A DNA stretch of 64,000 nucleotides, from NCBI RefSeq assembly GCF_003008695.1, contig NZ_PXZT01000009.1, positions 62,001 through 126,000 of the forward strand, in the 5' to 3' direction. This stretch comes from Trichococcus alkaliphilus (GTDB lineage: Bacteria; Bacillota; Bacilli; Lactobacillales; Aerococcaceae). Below the pieces are notes generated by a model. That model did not search any database. It was not told the origin of the DNA and worked only from the letters and a program-made list of their open reading frames with translations. Below are positions 55,130 to 63,477 of the stretch, piece by piece. The position numbers and the translations under genes were made by a program. Each line of letters starts with the position of its first letter. Position 1 is the first letter of the stretch.

Positions 55130-55777
55130 ATGAAACGCGTATCTATTTTGAATCGTTTGGAAAAAACGGGGGTCGTGGCAGTCGTCCGCGGCGCCACGAA
55201 AGAAGAGGCTCTGAAGTCCAGCCACGCAATCGTTGCTGGCGGTCTGAAAGGCATCGAGTTGACATTCACGGTCCCGAACGCGGATGAAGTCATCCGTGAG
55301 TTGGCGTCAGTCTATAAGGATCAGCCGGAAGTCGTGGTCGGAGCGGGGACGGTATTGGATGCCATCACTGCCCGCCTGGCGATTCTGGCAGGCGCAGAGT
55401 TCATCGTCAGCCCGAACTTCGACAAGGAAACAGCAGAGCTGTGCAATTTGTACCAAATCCCTTATCTGCCGGGCTGCATGACGATCACGGAAATGAAAGA
55501 AGCACTGAAGAGCGGCGCGGACATCATCAAGCTGTTTCCGGGCAGTGCCTACGGTCCGAGCATCGTGTCGAGCTTCAAAGCACCGATGCCGCACCTCAAC
55601 CTGATGCCGACAGGCGGCGTCAGCCTGGCGAACATGCAGGAATGGTTCGATGCCGGCGTCATCGCGGTCGGCGTCGGTGGCAATCTGTTGGCACCAGCCG
55701 CGACCGGTGCCTTTGATAAAGTGACCGAAGTGGCAAGACAGTACGCGGATAAGTTTGCGGAGATCAAAGGACTCTGA
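55130..55777 (+). CDS. eda: KDPG/KHG aldolase
   Basis: 215 codons, GTGGGAGACAG before ATG 55130. GVVAVVRGATKEEA, KGIELTFTVPNADEVI, VGAGTVLDAITARLAI, FIVSPNFDKETAE and Schiff-base Lys in DIIKLFPGSAYGPS. It splits 2-keto-3-deoxy-6-phosphogluconate to pyruvate and glyceraldehyde 3-phosphate. Together with the dehydratase this gives most of a hexuronate pathway, but the KDG kinase is not in the window. GC-richer than the divergent gntR gene. Confidence 0.93.
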   Translation: MKRVSILNRLEKTGVVAVVRGATKEEALKSSHAIVAGGLKGIELTFTVPNADEVIRELASVYKDQPEVVVGAGTVLDAITARLAILAGAEFIVSPNFDKETAELCNLYQIPYLPGCMTITEMKEALKSGADIIKLFPGSAYGPSIVSSFKAPMPHLNLMPTGGVSLANMQEWFDAGVIAVGVGGNLLAPAATGAFDKVTEVARQYADKFAEIKGL

Positions 55778-55816
55778 ATGAATAAGGAATGCTGAATAAA
55801 TCTGAATAAACAATAA

Positions 55817-55854
55817 AAAAGAGGTTGGAACATTTTATTGTTCCAGCCTCTTTA
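55817..55854. terminator. Terminator between convergent genes
   Basis: AAAGAGGTTGGAACA and TTGTTCCAGCCTCTTT with a 6-nt loop; A and T runs at both ends. Confidence 0.85.
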
Positions 55855-55873
55855 AATTATCATTCTGCTTAAA

Positions 55874-56443
55874 TTATTTCACAATCCCAAACCCACCGGC
55901 CCAAGTGATTTCTTCTTTTACGGCCAATGTCATCTGCAGAAACCCGAATGCTTCCAGTTCGCGTGCGCGTTTCAAGCTGCCGGCGTCGACAACAGTCAAC
56001 GGGCTGTCTTTCAGCGCAGTGATCAATTGCTCTTTCGCGTCTGCAAAATCAGAAGCCAGCAACACGACTGTAGAGATTTCACCGCCGACTTTACCTGAAT
56101 CCAATGTTCCGGCAAAATTTGTGTTGAAGCCTTTGACAACTTTGCTGTTTGGAAGTTTCTTCTGGATTTCCGAAGCAGCAGAGCCATCTGCCGGCACAAC
56201 CAATTCGTCCCACGTTTCGAAGTTTAATGGATTGGTGATGTCAATGACAATTTTTCCGTCCAATTGCTCTTTATAATTGCTGATCACATCATCGACTGCA
56301 GGATAAGGGACTGCCAATACAACGACTTCATCCAGTGTTGCATCCGTTTCATGTCCAACATAATTCACTGCATTTCCTGCAGCTTCAAAATTCTTTGCGA
56401 TTACTGCTGCCATATTGCCTTTTCCGAAAATTGTTACGTTCAT
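55874..56443 (-). CDS. F420H2:NADP reductase-like NAD(P)-binding protein
   Basis: 189 codons; minus-strand ATG at 56443 with AGGAGG. MNVTIFGKGNMAAVIAKNF is the dinucleotide fold, followed by VVLAVPYPAVDDVI, IDITNPLNFETW, KVVKGFNTNFAGTL, of the Fno/NADP oxidoreductase coenzyme F420-dependent group. In Lactobacillales, which lack F420, such proteins are thought to use other flavins or carbonyls. Its 5' region shares the 15-bp HxlR-type word with 22426. Confidence 0.85.
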   Translation of the reverse strand: MNVTIFGKGNMAAVIAKNFEAAGNAVNYVGHETDATLDEVVVLAVPYPAVDDVISNYKEQLDGKIVIDITNPLNFETWDELVVPADGSAASEIQKKLPNSKVVKGFNTNFAGTLDSGKVGGEISTVVLLASDFADAKEQLITALKDSPLTVVDAGSLKRARELEAFGFLQMTLAVKEEITWAGGFGIVK

Positions 56444-56530
56444 TTTGGTTCCTCCTGAAAAATTTATTGGGTGTGGAATGGGCTGTTTGTCCCATGCAGT
56501 CATTATAGACATTCCAGCTATCAATCTGTA

Positions 56531-56573
56531 AGTAGGCACTTTTTAATCAGTAGGTTACAAAAAGGTGCGTACT
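56531..56573. promoter_or_regulatory. Probable HxlR operator, copy 2
   Basis: AGTAGGCACTTTTT and AAAAAGGTGCGTACT form an almost perfect dyad (AGTAnGCACnTTTTT and complement) between divergent oxidoreductase-type genes. AAGTAGGCACTTTTT is identical to the word next to the hxlR gene. Confidence 0.65.
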
Positions 56574-56633
56574 AGTCAGCCGGAATGCTGTCATATAAGA
56601 TGGGGTTAATTAAATTTGATTGGGGATGTAAGC

Positions 56634-56993
56634 ATGTTTGAACATATTTCGTGGATTTTTGAGTTAACGTTAAATACTAAAGAATTATCCGGTTTGAAAG
56701 AGCTGATGAATGAAATGGTGAACGCAACAAAGGAAAATGAGCCAGGCACATTGGCTTATGAATGGACTGTTTCGGAAGATGGAGAAATTTGCCATATTTA
56801 TGAATGCTACGAAAATGATGAAGCTACTTTAGCGCATCTTGCAACATTCAAAGAAAAATATGCTGCGCGTTTGCTGGCTTTTGGCGATGCAACCAGTTTT
56901 GTCGTTTATGGTGCACCGACTGCAGCAGTAATCGAAGCTTTGGACGGTTTTGGAGCTAAATACATGACGCCTATCGGTGGCTTTAGACGTTAA
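56634..56993 (+). CDS. Antibiotic-biosynthesis-monooxygenase (ABM) domain protein
   Basis: 119 codons from ATG 56634. Ferredoxin-like fold of the ABM/YgiN family: ELMNEMVNATKENEPGTLAY, EWTVSEDGEICHIYECYEND, HLATFKEKYAARLLAFG. Family members oxidise quinols or are heme-degrading; here a quinone-handling role fits the HxlR context. Start of a short operon with the SDR gene. Confidence 0.8.
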   Translation: MFEHISWIFELTLNTKELSGLKELMNEMVNATKENEPGTLAYEWTVSEDGEICHIYECYENDEATLAHLATFKEKYAARLLAFGDATSFVVYGAPTAAVIEALDGFGAKYMTPIGGFRR

Positions 56994-57016
56994 CATAAAG
57001 GAGCGAGGAATGAGTT

Positions 57017-57877
57017 ATGAAAAACATCGAAGAATTATTAGGCTATCAAGGCAAGACAGTCGTGATCACGGGAGCTGCTTCCGGCATGGCAAAATCCGCC
57101 ACAGAACTATTATTGAGCCTAGGAGCAAAAGTCTATGCAGTCGATCGCAATGAGACGGACTTGCCCGTATTTCAATTCATTTCGGGGGATTTAGGCCAAA
57201 AAGCGACAATCGATGAGGTTGTGGCACAATTGCCCGAGCAAATCGATGCGCTGTTTATGTGTCATGGTGTGGGTATCGGAAAAGGCAAAGAAAAATTCAT
57301 CCAGATGGTCAATTTTGTCGGGCAACGCTACATGGTTGAAGAACTGTTGCCGAGAATCACAGATGGCGGCTCAGTGACATTCATTTCATCCACTGGCGGT
57401 TATGGTTGGGAGCACAACATGCAGCATGTTGGCGAAGTATTGGCTTGCCCAACTTTTGAATCAACTGAAAAATGGGTGGATGAGCACTTGGATCTGTTTA
57501 CGGATGGGCAGACTCCCGATCCTTATCAGTTTTCTAAGCAGTGCGTCAGCACATATGTGAAAGAAAAAACGCGTGCACCGGAGTTTATCGGCCGTAAAAT
57601 CCGCATCAACGCGATTGCGCCAAGCTTCACTTCCACAGCTTTGATCAAAGAGTTCAATCTGGCTGCCAGCAATGATGGCACAGAAGCCGGTGGGGCACAA
57701 GTGATGCACGATCTGTTCCTGAAAAGCTGGAACGGCCGCGCGGGCTTGCCGGAAGAAATGGGCTATCCCTTGGTGTTCATCGGCAGCGACCTGTTCAGTT
57801 ATCTGAGCGGCCAAGTCCTTTATATCGACTATGGCATGACCGGAGAATTGGATTATCAAGCTGCTGCGACAAAATGA
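57017..57877 (+). CDS. Short-chain dehydrogenase/reductase
   Basis: 286 codons, AAGGAGCGAGG before ATG 57017. TGAASGMAKSATELLLSLGA (cofactor loop), FMCHGVGIG (variant NNAG), FISSTGGYGWEH (Ser), catalytic YQFSKQ (YxxxK) and INAIAPSFTSTAL. Broad alcohol/ketone oxidoreductase, like 3-alpha-hydroxysteroid dehydrogenase relatives. Co-transcribed with the ABM gene. Confidence 0.88.
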   Translation: MKNIEELLGYQGKTVVITGAASGMAKSATELLLSLGAKVYAVDRNETDLPVFQFISGDLGQKATIDEVVAQLPEQIDALFMCHGVGIGKGKEKFIQMVNFVGQRYMVEELLPRITDGGSVTFISSTGGYGWEHNMQHVGEVLACPTFESTEKWVDEHLDLFTDGQTPDPYQFSKQCVSTYVKEKTRAPEFIGRKIRINAIAPSFTSTALIKEFNLAASNDGTEAGGAQVMHDLFLKSWNGRAGLPEEMGYPLVFIGSDLFSYLSGQVLYIDYGMTGELDYQAAATK

Positions 57878-57889
57878 TAGGTAAGAACA

Positions 57890-57920
57890 GGGGCCGTCTC
57901 ATTGCGAGGCGGCTCCTTTT
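57890..57920 (+). terminator. Terminator of the ABM-SDR operon
   Basis: GGGGCCGTCTC-ATTGC-GAGGCGGCTCC then TTTTG, with wobble pairs. Confidence 0.8.
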
Positions 57921-57931
57921 GTGCGCATAGA

Positions 57932-57956
57932 GATGGATAACTGGCCGTTATCCATG
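57932..57956. repeat. Single hairpin unit of the 9-7-9 family
   Basis: GATGGATAA-CTGGCCG-TTATCCATG: 9-nt arms, 7-nt loop, as in the arrays at 38877 and 40038. Confidence 0.7.
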
Positions 57957-58074
57957 TTTTACCCCATTCATAACCAACCCGGTGTTCGCCATTACCTGTC
58001 ACCCCTGTTCGGAATCGTGTGCTTTTCAGGCCGTGGCTGCGATGATAGACTGTGTCTATGAATCAAAGCCATAC

Positions 58075-58372
58075 AGAAAAAAGCAAAGAAGAGGAAAGTA
58101 CTTGTTGGATAGTCCTTCAGAGAGCTCTTGGTTGGTGGGAAAGAGCGGACGGCAACACAGGAAAAATGGTCTCAGAGTTGATGCGCTGAAAGGAAGTTTC
58201 CTTCAGGCGCGTCCGGACGCCCCCGTTAGACAGGCAACGGTATCGAGGATGATGCATCCTTCTGTACTGGTTGAGATGGCAATCGCAAGGTTGTCATGAA
58301 GCAAGGTGGTAACGCGATCTAACCGTCGTCCTTTCTGGAATCGATCCAGAGAGGGCGACTTTTTATTACATT
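58075..58372 (+). promoter_or_regulatory. T-box riboswitch, probably methionine
   Basis: The leader has GAAGAGGAAAGTA, the Stem I elements TGTTG...CAACA, AGAGAGCTCT and GGTTGGTGGGAA, the T-box word AAGGTGGTAACGCG (58303-58316) and a terminator (GTCGTCC...GGGCGAC then TTTTT, 58325-58364). The likely specifier is ATG at 58166-58168 in GAAAAATGG, giving methionine. The T-box tail TGGT pairs with a tRNA whose discriminator base is A, as in tRNA-Met. Uncharged tRNA would allow transcription of the operon behind it. Specifier choice is by eye. Confidence 0.85.
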
Positions 58373-58397
58373 TTATTAAACTTGAGGAGGAAAACAT

Positions 58398-59444
58398 ATG
58401 GCAGACAATAACAGAAGAAAATTGATTTTTGACGCTTTCGACAACAAAGAAACGGAGCGTGTGCCGGTTGGCTTTTGGTTTCACTTTGTTTTCGGTGATG
58501 ATCAATTCCGTGGTTTGGAGGACAGATTGGTTTTGGACCGAGTGATCGACGGGCACAAGGATTTCTACGACGCCTTCAATCCTGATTTCGTGAAAATTAT
58601 GAGCGACGGCTTCTTCGGGCATCCGAGCCTGTTGGAAAAAAAGATCGAGCATGCTGATGACTTATACAACGTCAAGGCTGTGGGGCCGGTCCATCCGTGG
58701 ATAACGGAGCAGGTCAAAACGGTCAAACAAATCAAGGAATCCTTCAACGGCGAAATCGCAACCTTCTATAATATCTTTTCGCCAGCGAACTATATCCGGA
58801 TTGCCTTCGAGGCATGGGATAAGGATTCTGAAAAATTCACCCGTTTCTTTGAGACGGACCCAGGCGCTCTCGCTTATGCGGCGAACGAAATCGCCAAGGA
58901 CGTGGCGCTTCTGACAAGGAAAGTCATCGAAGAAGCAGGTGCGGACGGCATCTACTTGAGCGTGCAGAATGTCCAAACCAGTGCAGCCACGAAAGAAGCC
59001 TACCACACCTATATCGCGCCGAGTGAATTGGATGTGTTAGCGGCGGCAAATGCAGTCAGTGACTATAACATTCTGCACATCTGCGGCTATGAGCATAATC
59101 AAAACAACTTATCATACTACCAGGACTATGAAGCAAAAGCATATAACTGGGCGGTCCATACAGAAAAAATCAGCCTGAAGAAAGGCAAAGACTTCTTCGG
59201 CAACAAAGCGGTAATCGGCGGATTCGACAATAACGCAGGCACGCTGCTGGATGCAGGGAAAGAAGTGGACATCGCCCAATACACAGCCGACCTCATCCAA
59301 GAAATCGGCGACACGGGCGTCATCATCGGAGCGGACTGCACCGTCAATCCCGAGATTGAACTGGATCGTTTGACATTGGTCCGGGATACAGCTGCGGGTG
59401 TGTCGGGCAAGAATCGCAAACAAACAAGCGCTCTGCATAACTGA
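58398..59444 (+). CDS. UroD-fold corrinoid/Zn methyltransferase-like protein
   Basis: 348 codons, GAGGAGGAAAACAT before ATG 58398. Uroporphyrinogen-decarboxylase fold (VPVGFWFHFVFGDD, NPDFVKIMSDGFFG), but with the zinc motif of MtaA/CmuA-type methyltransferases: His227-x-Cys229 (LHICGY) and Cys314 (GADCTVNPE), an HxC-X84-C spacing. Heme precursor decarboxylation is therefore unlikely. Under a methionine-type T-box it probably moves a methyl group, perhaps toward homocysteine (inference). No corrinoid protein gene is in view. Confidence 0.85.
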   Translation: MADNNRRKLIFDAFDNKETERVPVGFWFHFVFGDDQFRGLEDRLVLDRVIDGHKDFYDAFNPDFVKIMSDGFFGHPSLLEKKIEHADDLYNVKAVGPVHPWITEQVKTVKQIKESFNGEIATFYNIFSPANYIRIAFEAWDKDSEKFTRFFETDPGALAYAANEIAKDVALLTRKVIEEAGADGIYLSVQNVQTSAATKEAYHTYIAPSELDVLAAANAVSDYNILHICGYEHNQNNLSYYQDYEAKAYNWAVHTEKISLKKGKDFFGNKAVIGGFDNNAGTLLDAGKEVDIAQYTADLIQEIGDTGVIIGADCTVNPEIELDRLTLVRDTAAGVSGKNRKQTSALHN

Positions 59445-59591
59445 GTAAAGAATGCGACGGTGTTCGTCACAGCCGGTCAAGCCTGATAGACAATCGGTAT
59501 TATTTTTAAAAGAGCAGCCGTGATAGAATCAAGCACATAACTAAAACAGCCGCCTTCCGAAGAACCGGAAGGCAAAGAAAGGAGGGGTCCC

Positions 59592-60650
59592 ATGATCGGG
59601 ATTGTCATTATCGGTTGCGGGGATGTTTCGAAACAGAGGCACGCCCCTCTAAGCCACAAAAACGAAAAAGTCGATCTGATTGGATTCTATAACCGAACGA
59701 TTGCCAAAGCAGAAGCTTTCCAAAAGAAGTACGGCGGAAAAGTCTATCGGACTCTTGAAGAGATCTGGGAAGACGGAACAGTCGATGCCGTCATCGTCGC
59801 AACGAACGAACAGTCGCACAGCCCCATCACCATCGCTGCCTTGGAAGCCGGCAAGCATGTGCTTTGCGAAAAGCCGATGGCGGATTCGGTGGCTGAGGCA
59901 GAACGAATGCAGCAGGCAGCCGAAAAAACGGGCAAAAAGCTGATGATCATCCATAACCAACGGCTTTATCCCGCGCATCAGCTGCTGAAAAAATTACTGG
60001 CGAAAGGGACGCTCGGAAAGGTCCATGCTTACCGGACGACCTTGGCCAACCAAGGCCAGGAAAATGACGGTTGGGGTACGGCATTCCCTGATTTCTACGA
60101 CCGCATCGGCCATACGAACGGGGCTTTGGCGCAAGTGGGCGTCCACCGCATCGACTTGCTGAACTACTTGTTCAGTGAAGATCCCGTCACCGCAGTATTG
60201 GCCCACACCATGACGCAAGGCAAGCAGTTGGAGGACGGAAGCCCGGTTCCTTATGAGGATTATGCGGTACTGCAGCTCCAACATCGTTCCGGCATCCAGG
60301 GGACCTTGCTGAGCCACTGGTTCGATTACTCGAACGAAAGGCAGACCGTCATCTACGGAGAAAAGGCCACTGCCATTACTTATGCGGACGGACATCCGGT
60401 TGCACTCTACCGGAAGAACGGGGAAAAGACCTACTTGGATGATCCATCGCAGGACGGCTTATATGCAGAACCATTGACACCGATCGTCGACAAATTTGTC
60501 GAAAGCATCGAACAGGATACCACCCCGTTTGTGACAGCAGAACAGGGGATAAACGCATTGCGCATTCTTGCCGCCGCTTACCGGTCACAGGAAACGCAGA
60601 CTTGGACACCAATCGAACAGGAGGACGCACACTATGACAGAAAAATTTAA
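59592..60650 (+). CDS. Gfo/Idh/MocA-family oxidoreductase
   Basis: 352 codons, AAAGGAGGGGTCCC before ATG 59592. Rossmann part (IVIIGCGDVSKQRHAPLSHK, IVATNEQSHSPITIAALEAG, HVLCEKPMADSVAEAERM with the Lys of EKP) and C-terminal beta domain with IGHTNGALAQVGVHRIDLL. Oxidises or reduces a sugar-like or polyol substrate with NAD(P). Placed between two methyltransferase-like genes and overlapping the second by 17 nt. A hairpin GCCTTCC/GGAAGGC at 59552-59573 precedes it. Confidence 0.9.
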   Translation: MIGIVIIGCGDVSKQRHAPLSHKNEKVDLIGFYNRTIAKAEAFQKKYGGKVYRTLEEIWEDGTVDAVIVATNEQSHSPITIAALEAGKHVLCEKPMADSVAEAERMQQAAEKTGKKLMIIHNQRLYPAHQLLKKLLAKGTLGKVHAYRTTLANQGQENDGWGTAFPDFYDRIGHTNGALAQVGVHRIDLLNYLFSEDPVTAVLAHTMTQGKQLEDGSPVPYEDYAVLQLQHRSGIQGTLLSHWFDYSNERQTVIYGEKATAITYADGHPVALYRKNGEKTYLDDPSQDGLYAEPLTPIVDKFVESIEQDTTPFVTAEQGINALRILAAAYRSQETQTWTPIEQEDAHYDRKI

Positions 60651-61737
60651 TGGAAGAAAACGAATAGAAGCAGCTCTCGCAAAGCAACCTTTGGACAGAC
60701 CGGCCATCTCCGGTTGGCGTCACATGCCATTGGTCGATCGGGACGTCGAGGCATTTGCCGCAGCGACAATCGCGTTCACCGATGAGAACGATTGGGATTT
60801 GATCAAGCTGATGTCGCAAGGGCAATTCTTCGCTGAAGCCTACGGAACGCCTATCGAATTCTCGAAGGATGCGAAGGAATGGGCAGGCAAAATCCTGGAG
60901 TATCCGATCCGGAGCGCGGAAGATTTGACGCGGTTGAAGCCGTTGCAAGCCGATAACCCTGTTCTCCAGCGCGAGGCCGCTTTTGCCAAGAAAATCGTGG
61001 ATCATTATCCAGGTGAAAAAGTGGTCGTCGGCACCGTGTTCTCGCCTTTGTCATGGGTGAAGCAATTTGCGCCAGGTAACGATTCAATCGCGCATATCGT
61101 CGACGGACCGGAAGAAAGTCCGATTGCAGATTTCCTTGAGAACCACAGTGAGGAATTGAAGGCAGCACTCGATGTGCTGCATTCCTCAAATAAAGTATTT
61201 GTGGACGAATTGATTGCTGCCGGCGTGGACGGTTTCTTCATCGCCGAGCAGTACAGCCAACGCGGAGATATTTCCGAAGCGGATTATGCAGCTTTCGCCA
61301 AGCCTTATACGGATGACCTTTTGGCTTACATCAACGACCGCACCTGGTTCAACATCCTGCATGCACATGGGCATGTCGATCTGGCTGTGGAACGTTTCAT
61401 TGATTACGATGTCCAGGCAATCAACTGGGAAGACGGAAGCGATCACGCTGAAGATCCGACCCGCTTGAGTTTCCGGAAACTGCGGGCATTGACGGACAAG
61501 CTGCTGATCGGCGGCATCTCGCCGAAAACCGATCTGACGTTTTCTGATAATGCGCAGGAAGTCGAGGACTTGCTGGTCGATCGCTTGGCGGATGTCCTAG
61601 CCGAAACGGGCGATACGGGTATCGTATTTGCACCGGGCTGCGCGATTTCATTGGAAGCCAACCCGGACTTTTATCAACGCATCAACGCTGCCGCCCAAAA
61701 AGTGAGCGGGACAACCATAAACGCAACGAACCATTAA
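60634..61737 (+). CDS. Second UroD-fold methyltransferase-like protein, altered metal site
   Basis: 367 codons from ATG 60634 (GGAGGACGCACACT). Same fold as the protein at 58398 (RPAISGWRHMPLVDRD, GVDGFFIAEQYSQRGD, NILHAHGHVDLAVE). The HxC motif reads HAH (His243, His245) with Cys336 in APGCAIS at the expected distance. A catalytic variant or a methyl-donor-side partner is possible. It shares the operon with the transporter, so it may act on the imported compound. Confidence 0.85.
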   Translation: MTEKFNGRKRIEAALAKQPLDRPAISGWRHMPLVDRDVEAFAAATIAFTDENDWDLIKLMSQGQFFAEAYGTPIEFSKDAKEWAGKILEYPIRSAEDLTRLKPLQADNPVLQREAAFAKKIVDHYPGEKVVVGTVFSPLSWVKQFAPGNDSIAHIVDGPEESPIADFLENHSEELKAALDVLHSSNKVFVDELIAAGVDGFFIAEQYSQRGDISEADYAAFAKPYTDDLLAYINDRTWFNILHAHGHVDLAVERFIDYDVQAINWEDGSDHAEDPTRLSFRKLRALTDKLLIGGISPKTDLTFSDNAQEVEDLLVDRLADVLAETGDTGIVFAPGCAISLEANPDFYQRINAAAQKVSGTTINATNH

Positions 61738-61766
61738 AATAATTGATAACACAGGAGGAGTAGAAT

Positions 61767-62639
61767 ATGAAGAGAAGAAGATTATTGACGACAGTAAGTT
61801 TATTGGGAGCAGCATTTTTGGCCGGCTGCGGTCAGACGGACGCGGAAACAACGAGTGAGGCAACGAGCAGCTCTGCAGCTGAGGCAGTGGAAGTGACCAC
61901 AGTGACTGTAGCGCACACGCAAAGTTCAGCACCGATGAATTATGTGGACGAGAACGGCGAGTCCACCGGCTATGAAGTCAGCGTTTTGAAGGCTATCGAC
62001 GAGTTGTTGCCGCAGTATGAATTCGAATATGTGCCGACTTCCGACGAAGACCTACTGATCGGGATCGAATCCGGCAAGTACGATGTCGGAACAAAAGGCG
62101 CTTGGTATACAGAGGAACGCGCGCAAAAGTTCATCTTCCCTGAAAATTATATCGGTGCCAGCAGCATCGGCGTGCTGATCCGTTCGGAAGATGCCGAAGA
62201 AATCACGGACTTGGAGTCGTTTGCGGCTGCGGGCAAGAGCTTGGTTCCGATTTCTCCTAATAATGCACAGTACAACGTGATCGAGGACTTCAATGCGGAA
62301 CATCCGGATACACCGATCGAACTGACTGCAGCAGATACATTTGAGATTGCTGATGCTTACACTTGGTTATTGGAAGGACGCTACGACGGCTTCTTCGCTG
62401 TCAAGACCGCTTATGAAGTGAACGTGTTGGCGGAAGGTGCGCCATACAGCCAATACAAGGATGACTTCTCCTACTTCGTCTATGAGGCACTGCCGACTTG
62501 GCCGTTGTTCAACAAAGAGCAGCAGGAGCTGGCTGATGCGTATGATGAAGCCTTCCTGCAATTGGAAGAGGACGGTACCATCGATGATTTGATGATCGAG
62601 TTCCTTGGCGAAAATACATTCCAATACGTGAAAGAATAA
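61767..62639 (+). CDS. Amino-acid ABC transporter binding lipoprotein
   Basis: 290 codons, AGGAGG before ATG 61767. Lipobox LAGC at the end of a clear signal peptide, a serine/threonine/glutamate linker, then the SBP_bac_3 fold (VAHTQSSAPMNYVDENGEST, GKYDVGTKGAWYTEERAQKF, LLEGRYDGFFAVKTAYEV). Together with the next two permeases it forms an uptake system of the TcyJ/YxeM kind. The T-box points to methionine or a methylated precursor as cargo. Confidence 0.9.
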   Translation: MKRRRLLTTVSLLGAAFLAGCGQTDAETTSEATSSSAAEAVEVTTVTVAHTQSSAPMNYVDENGESTGYEVSVLKAIDELLPQYEFEYVPTSDEDLLIGIESGKYDVGTKGAWYTEERAQKFIFPENYIGASSIGVLIRSEDAEEITDLESFAAAGKSLVPISPNNAQYNVIEDFNAEHPDTPIELTAADTFEIADAYTWLLEGRYDGFFAVKTAYEVNVLAEGAPYSQYKDDFSYFVYEALPTWPLFNKEQQELADAYDEAFLQLEEDGTIDDLMIEFLGENTFQYVKE

Positions 62640-62656
62640 GCATAAAAGTGCCGACG

Positions 62657-62699
62657 TAGAAGGACCTGACCACAGCCTTGCAGGGCTGGGTTAGGACCG
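62657..62699 (+). promoter_or_regulatory. Hairpin between binding protein and permease genes
   Basis: GGACCTGACCACAGCC and its near complement GGGCTGGGTTAGGACC with a short TTGCA loop, without T run. Likely stabilises the upstream message, giving more binding protein than permease. Confidence 0.6.
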
Positions 62700-62745
62700 T
62701 CTCCTCAGGCATTGACGGGACATTCGACAGACAAAAGGAGGCTAA

Positions 62746-63459
62746 ATGATGAATCGTCCATTTGACATCACTTATATTTGGAAGGCTGTGCCAGAAATTC
62801 TATCCGGTCTGGGCGTAACGCTGCAATTTTTGATCGGTACGATCGTGATCGGGGGGCTGTTGGGCTTTCTGGCGACTTGGGCAAGGATCAGCGGTCCAAA
62901 ATGGCTGCGGGCAATCGTCCATGGCTACATCTGGATCATCCGCTGCACGCCTTCGATCGTCATGATGTTCTTGGTCTTCTACGGCTTGCCGGAGGTGCTG
63001 TTGGGCGTCTTCGACATCGACATCAACAGCTGGAATCGCCTCTACTTTGTCGTCATCGCCCTGTCGATCCTGTTCTCGGCGCCTTGTTCGGAAATCATGC
63101 GTTCGGCTTACTCGGCAGTCGCTAAAGTTCAGCGTGAGGCTGCCCTCAGTATCGGCCTCAGCGAAGCGCAAGCGTTCAGAAGGATTATTTTGCCCCAGGC
63201 TCTGGTGAGTGCGTTGCCGAACCTCGGCAATTCGTTCATCCTGCTGATGAAGGAGGGGGCTTTGGCCTATACCATCGGCATCGTCGACATCATGGGCAAA
63301 GGCCAGCTGATCATCGGGCGCAATCTCGGCGGTTATTCGATCGAGACCTACATCGCGTTGGCAGGCATCTATTGGCTGCTGACGCTGGCAATCGAGAAGG
63401 CATTCAAGTGGGCGGAAGACAAATTATCGGCAGGAAAACAACCGCTGCGTGCGGCATAG
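62746..63459 (+). CDS. Amino-acid ABC transporter permease
   Basis: 237 codons (ATGATG at 62746/62749, AGGAGG upstream). HisM-type membrane protein with the EAA loop EAALSIGLSEAQAFRRIILPQA and IIRCTPSIVMMFLVFYGLP. Forms the channel with the next permease; both follow the same lipoprotein. Confidence 0.92.
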   Translation: MMNRPFDITYIWKAVPEILSGLGVTLQFLIGTIVIGGLLGFLATWARISGPKWLRAIVHGYIWIIRCTPSIVMMFLVFYGLPEVLLGVFDIDINSWNRLYFVVIALSILFSAPCSEIMRSAYSAVAKVQREAALSIGLSEAQAFRRIILPQALVSALPNLGNSFILLMKEGALAYTIGIVDIMGKGQLIIGRNLGGYSIETYIALAGIYWLLTLAIEKAFKWAEDKLSAGKQPLRAA

Positions 63460-63477
63460 GAGAGAGGGGCGAGACGC

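Noticed and set aside
58398-61737. hemE (uroporphyrinogen decarboxylase)
   Set aside because: Both proteins carry methyltransferase-type metal ligands, are under a T-box with a transporter and no other heme genes are near.
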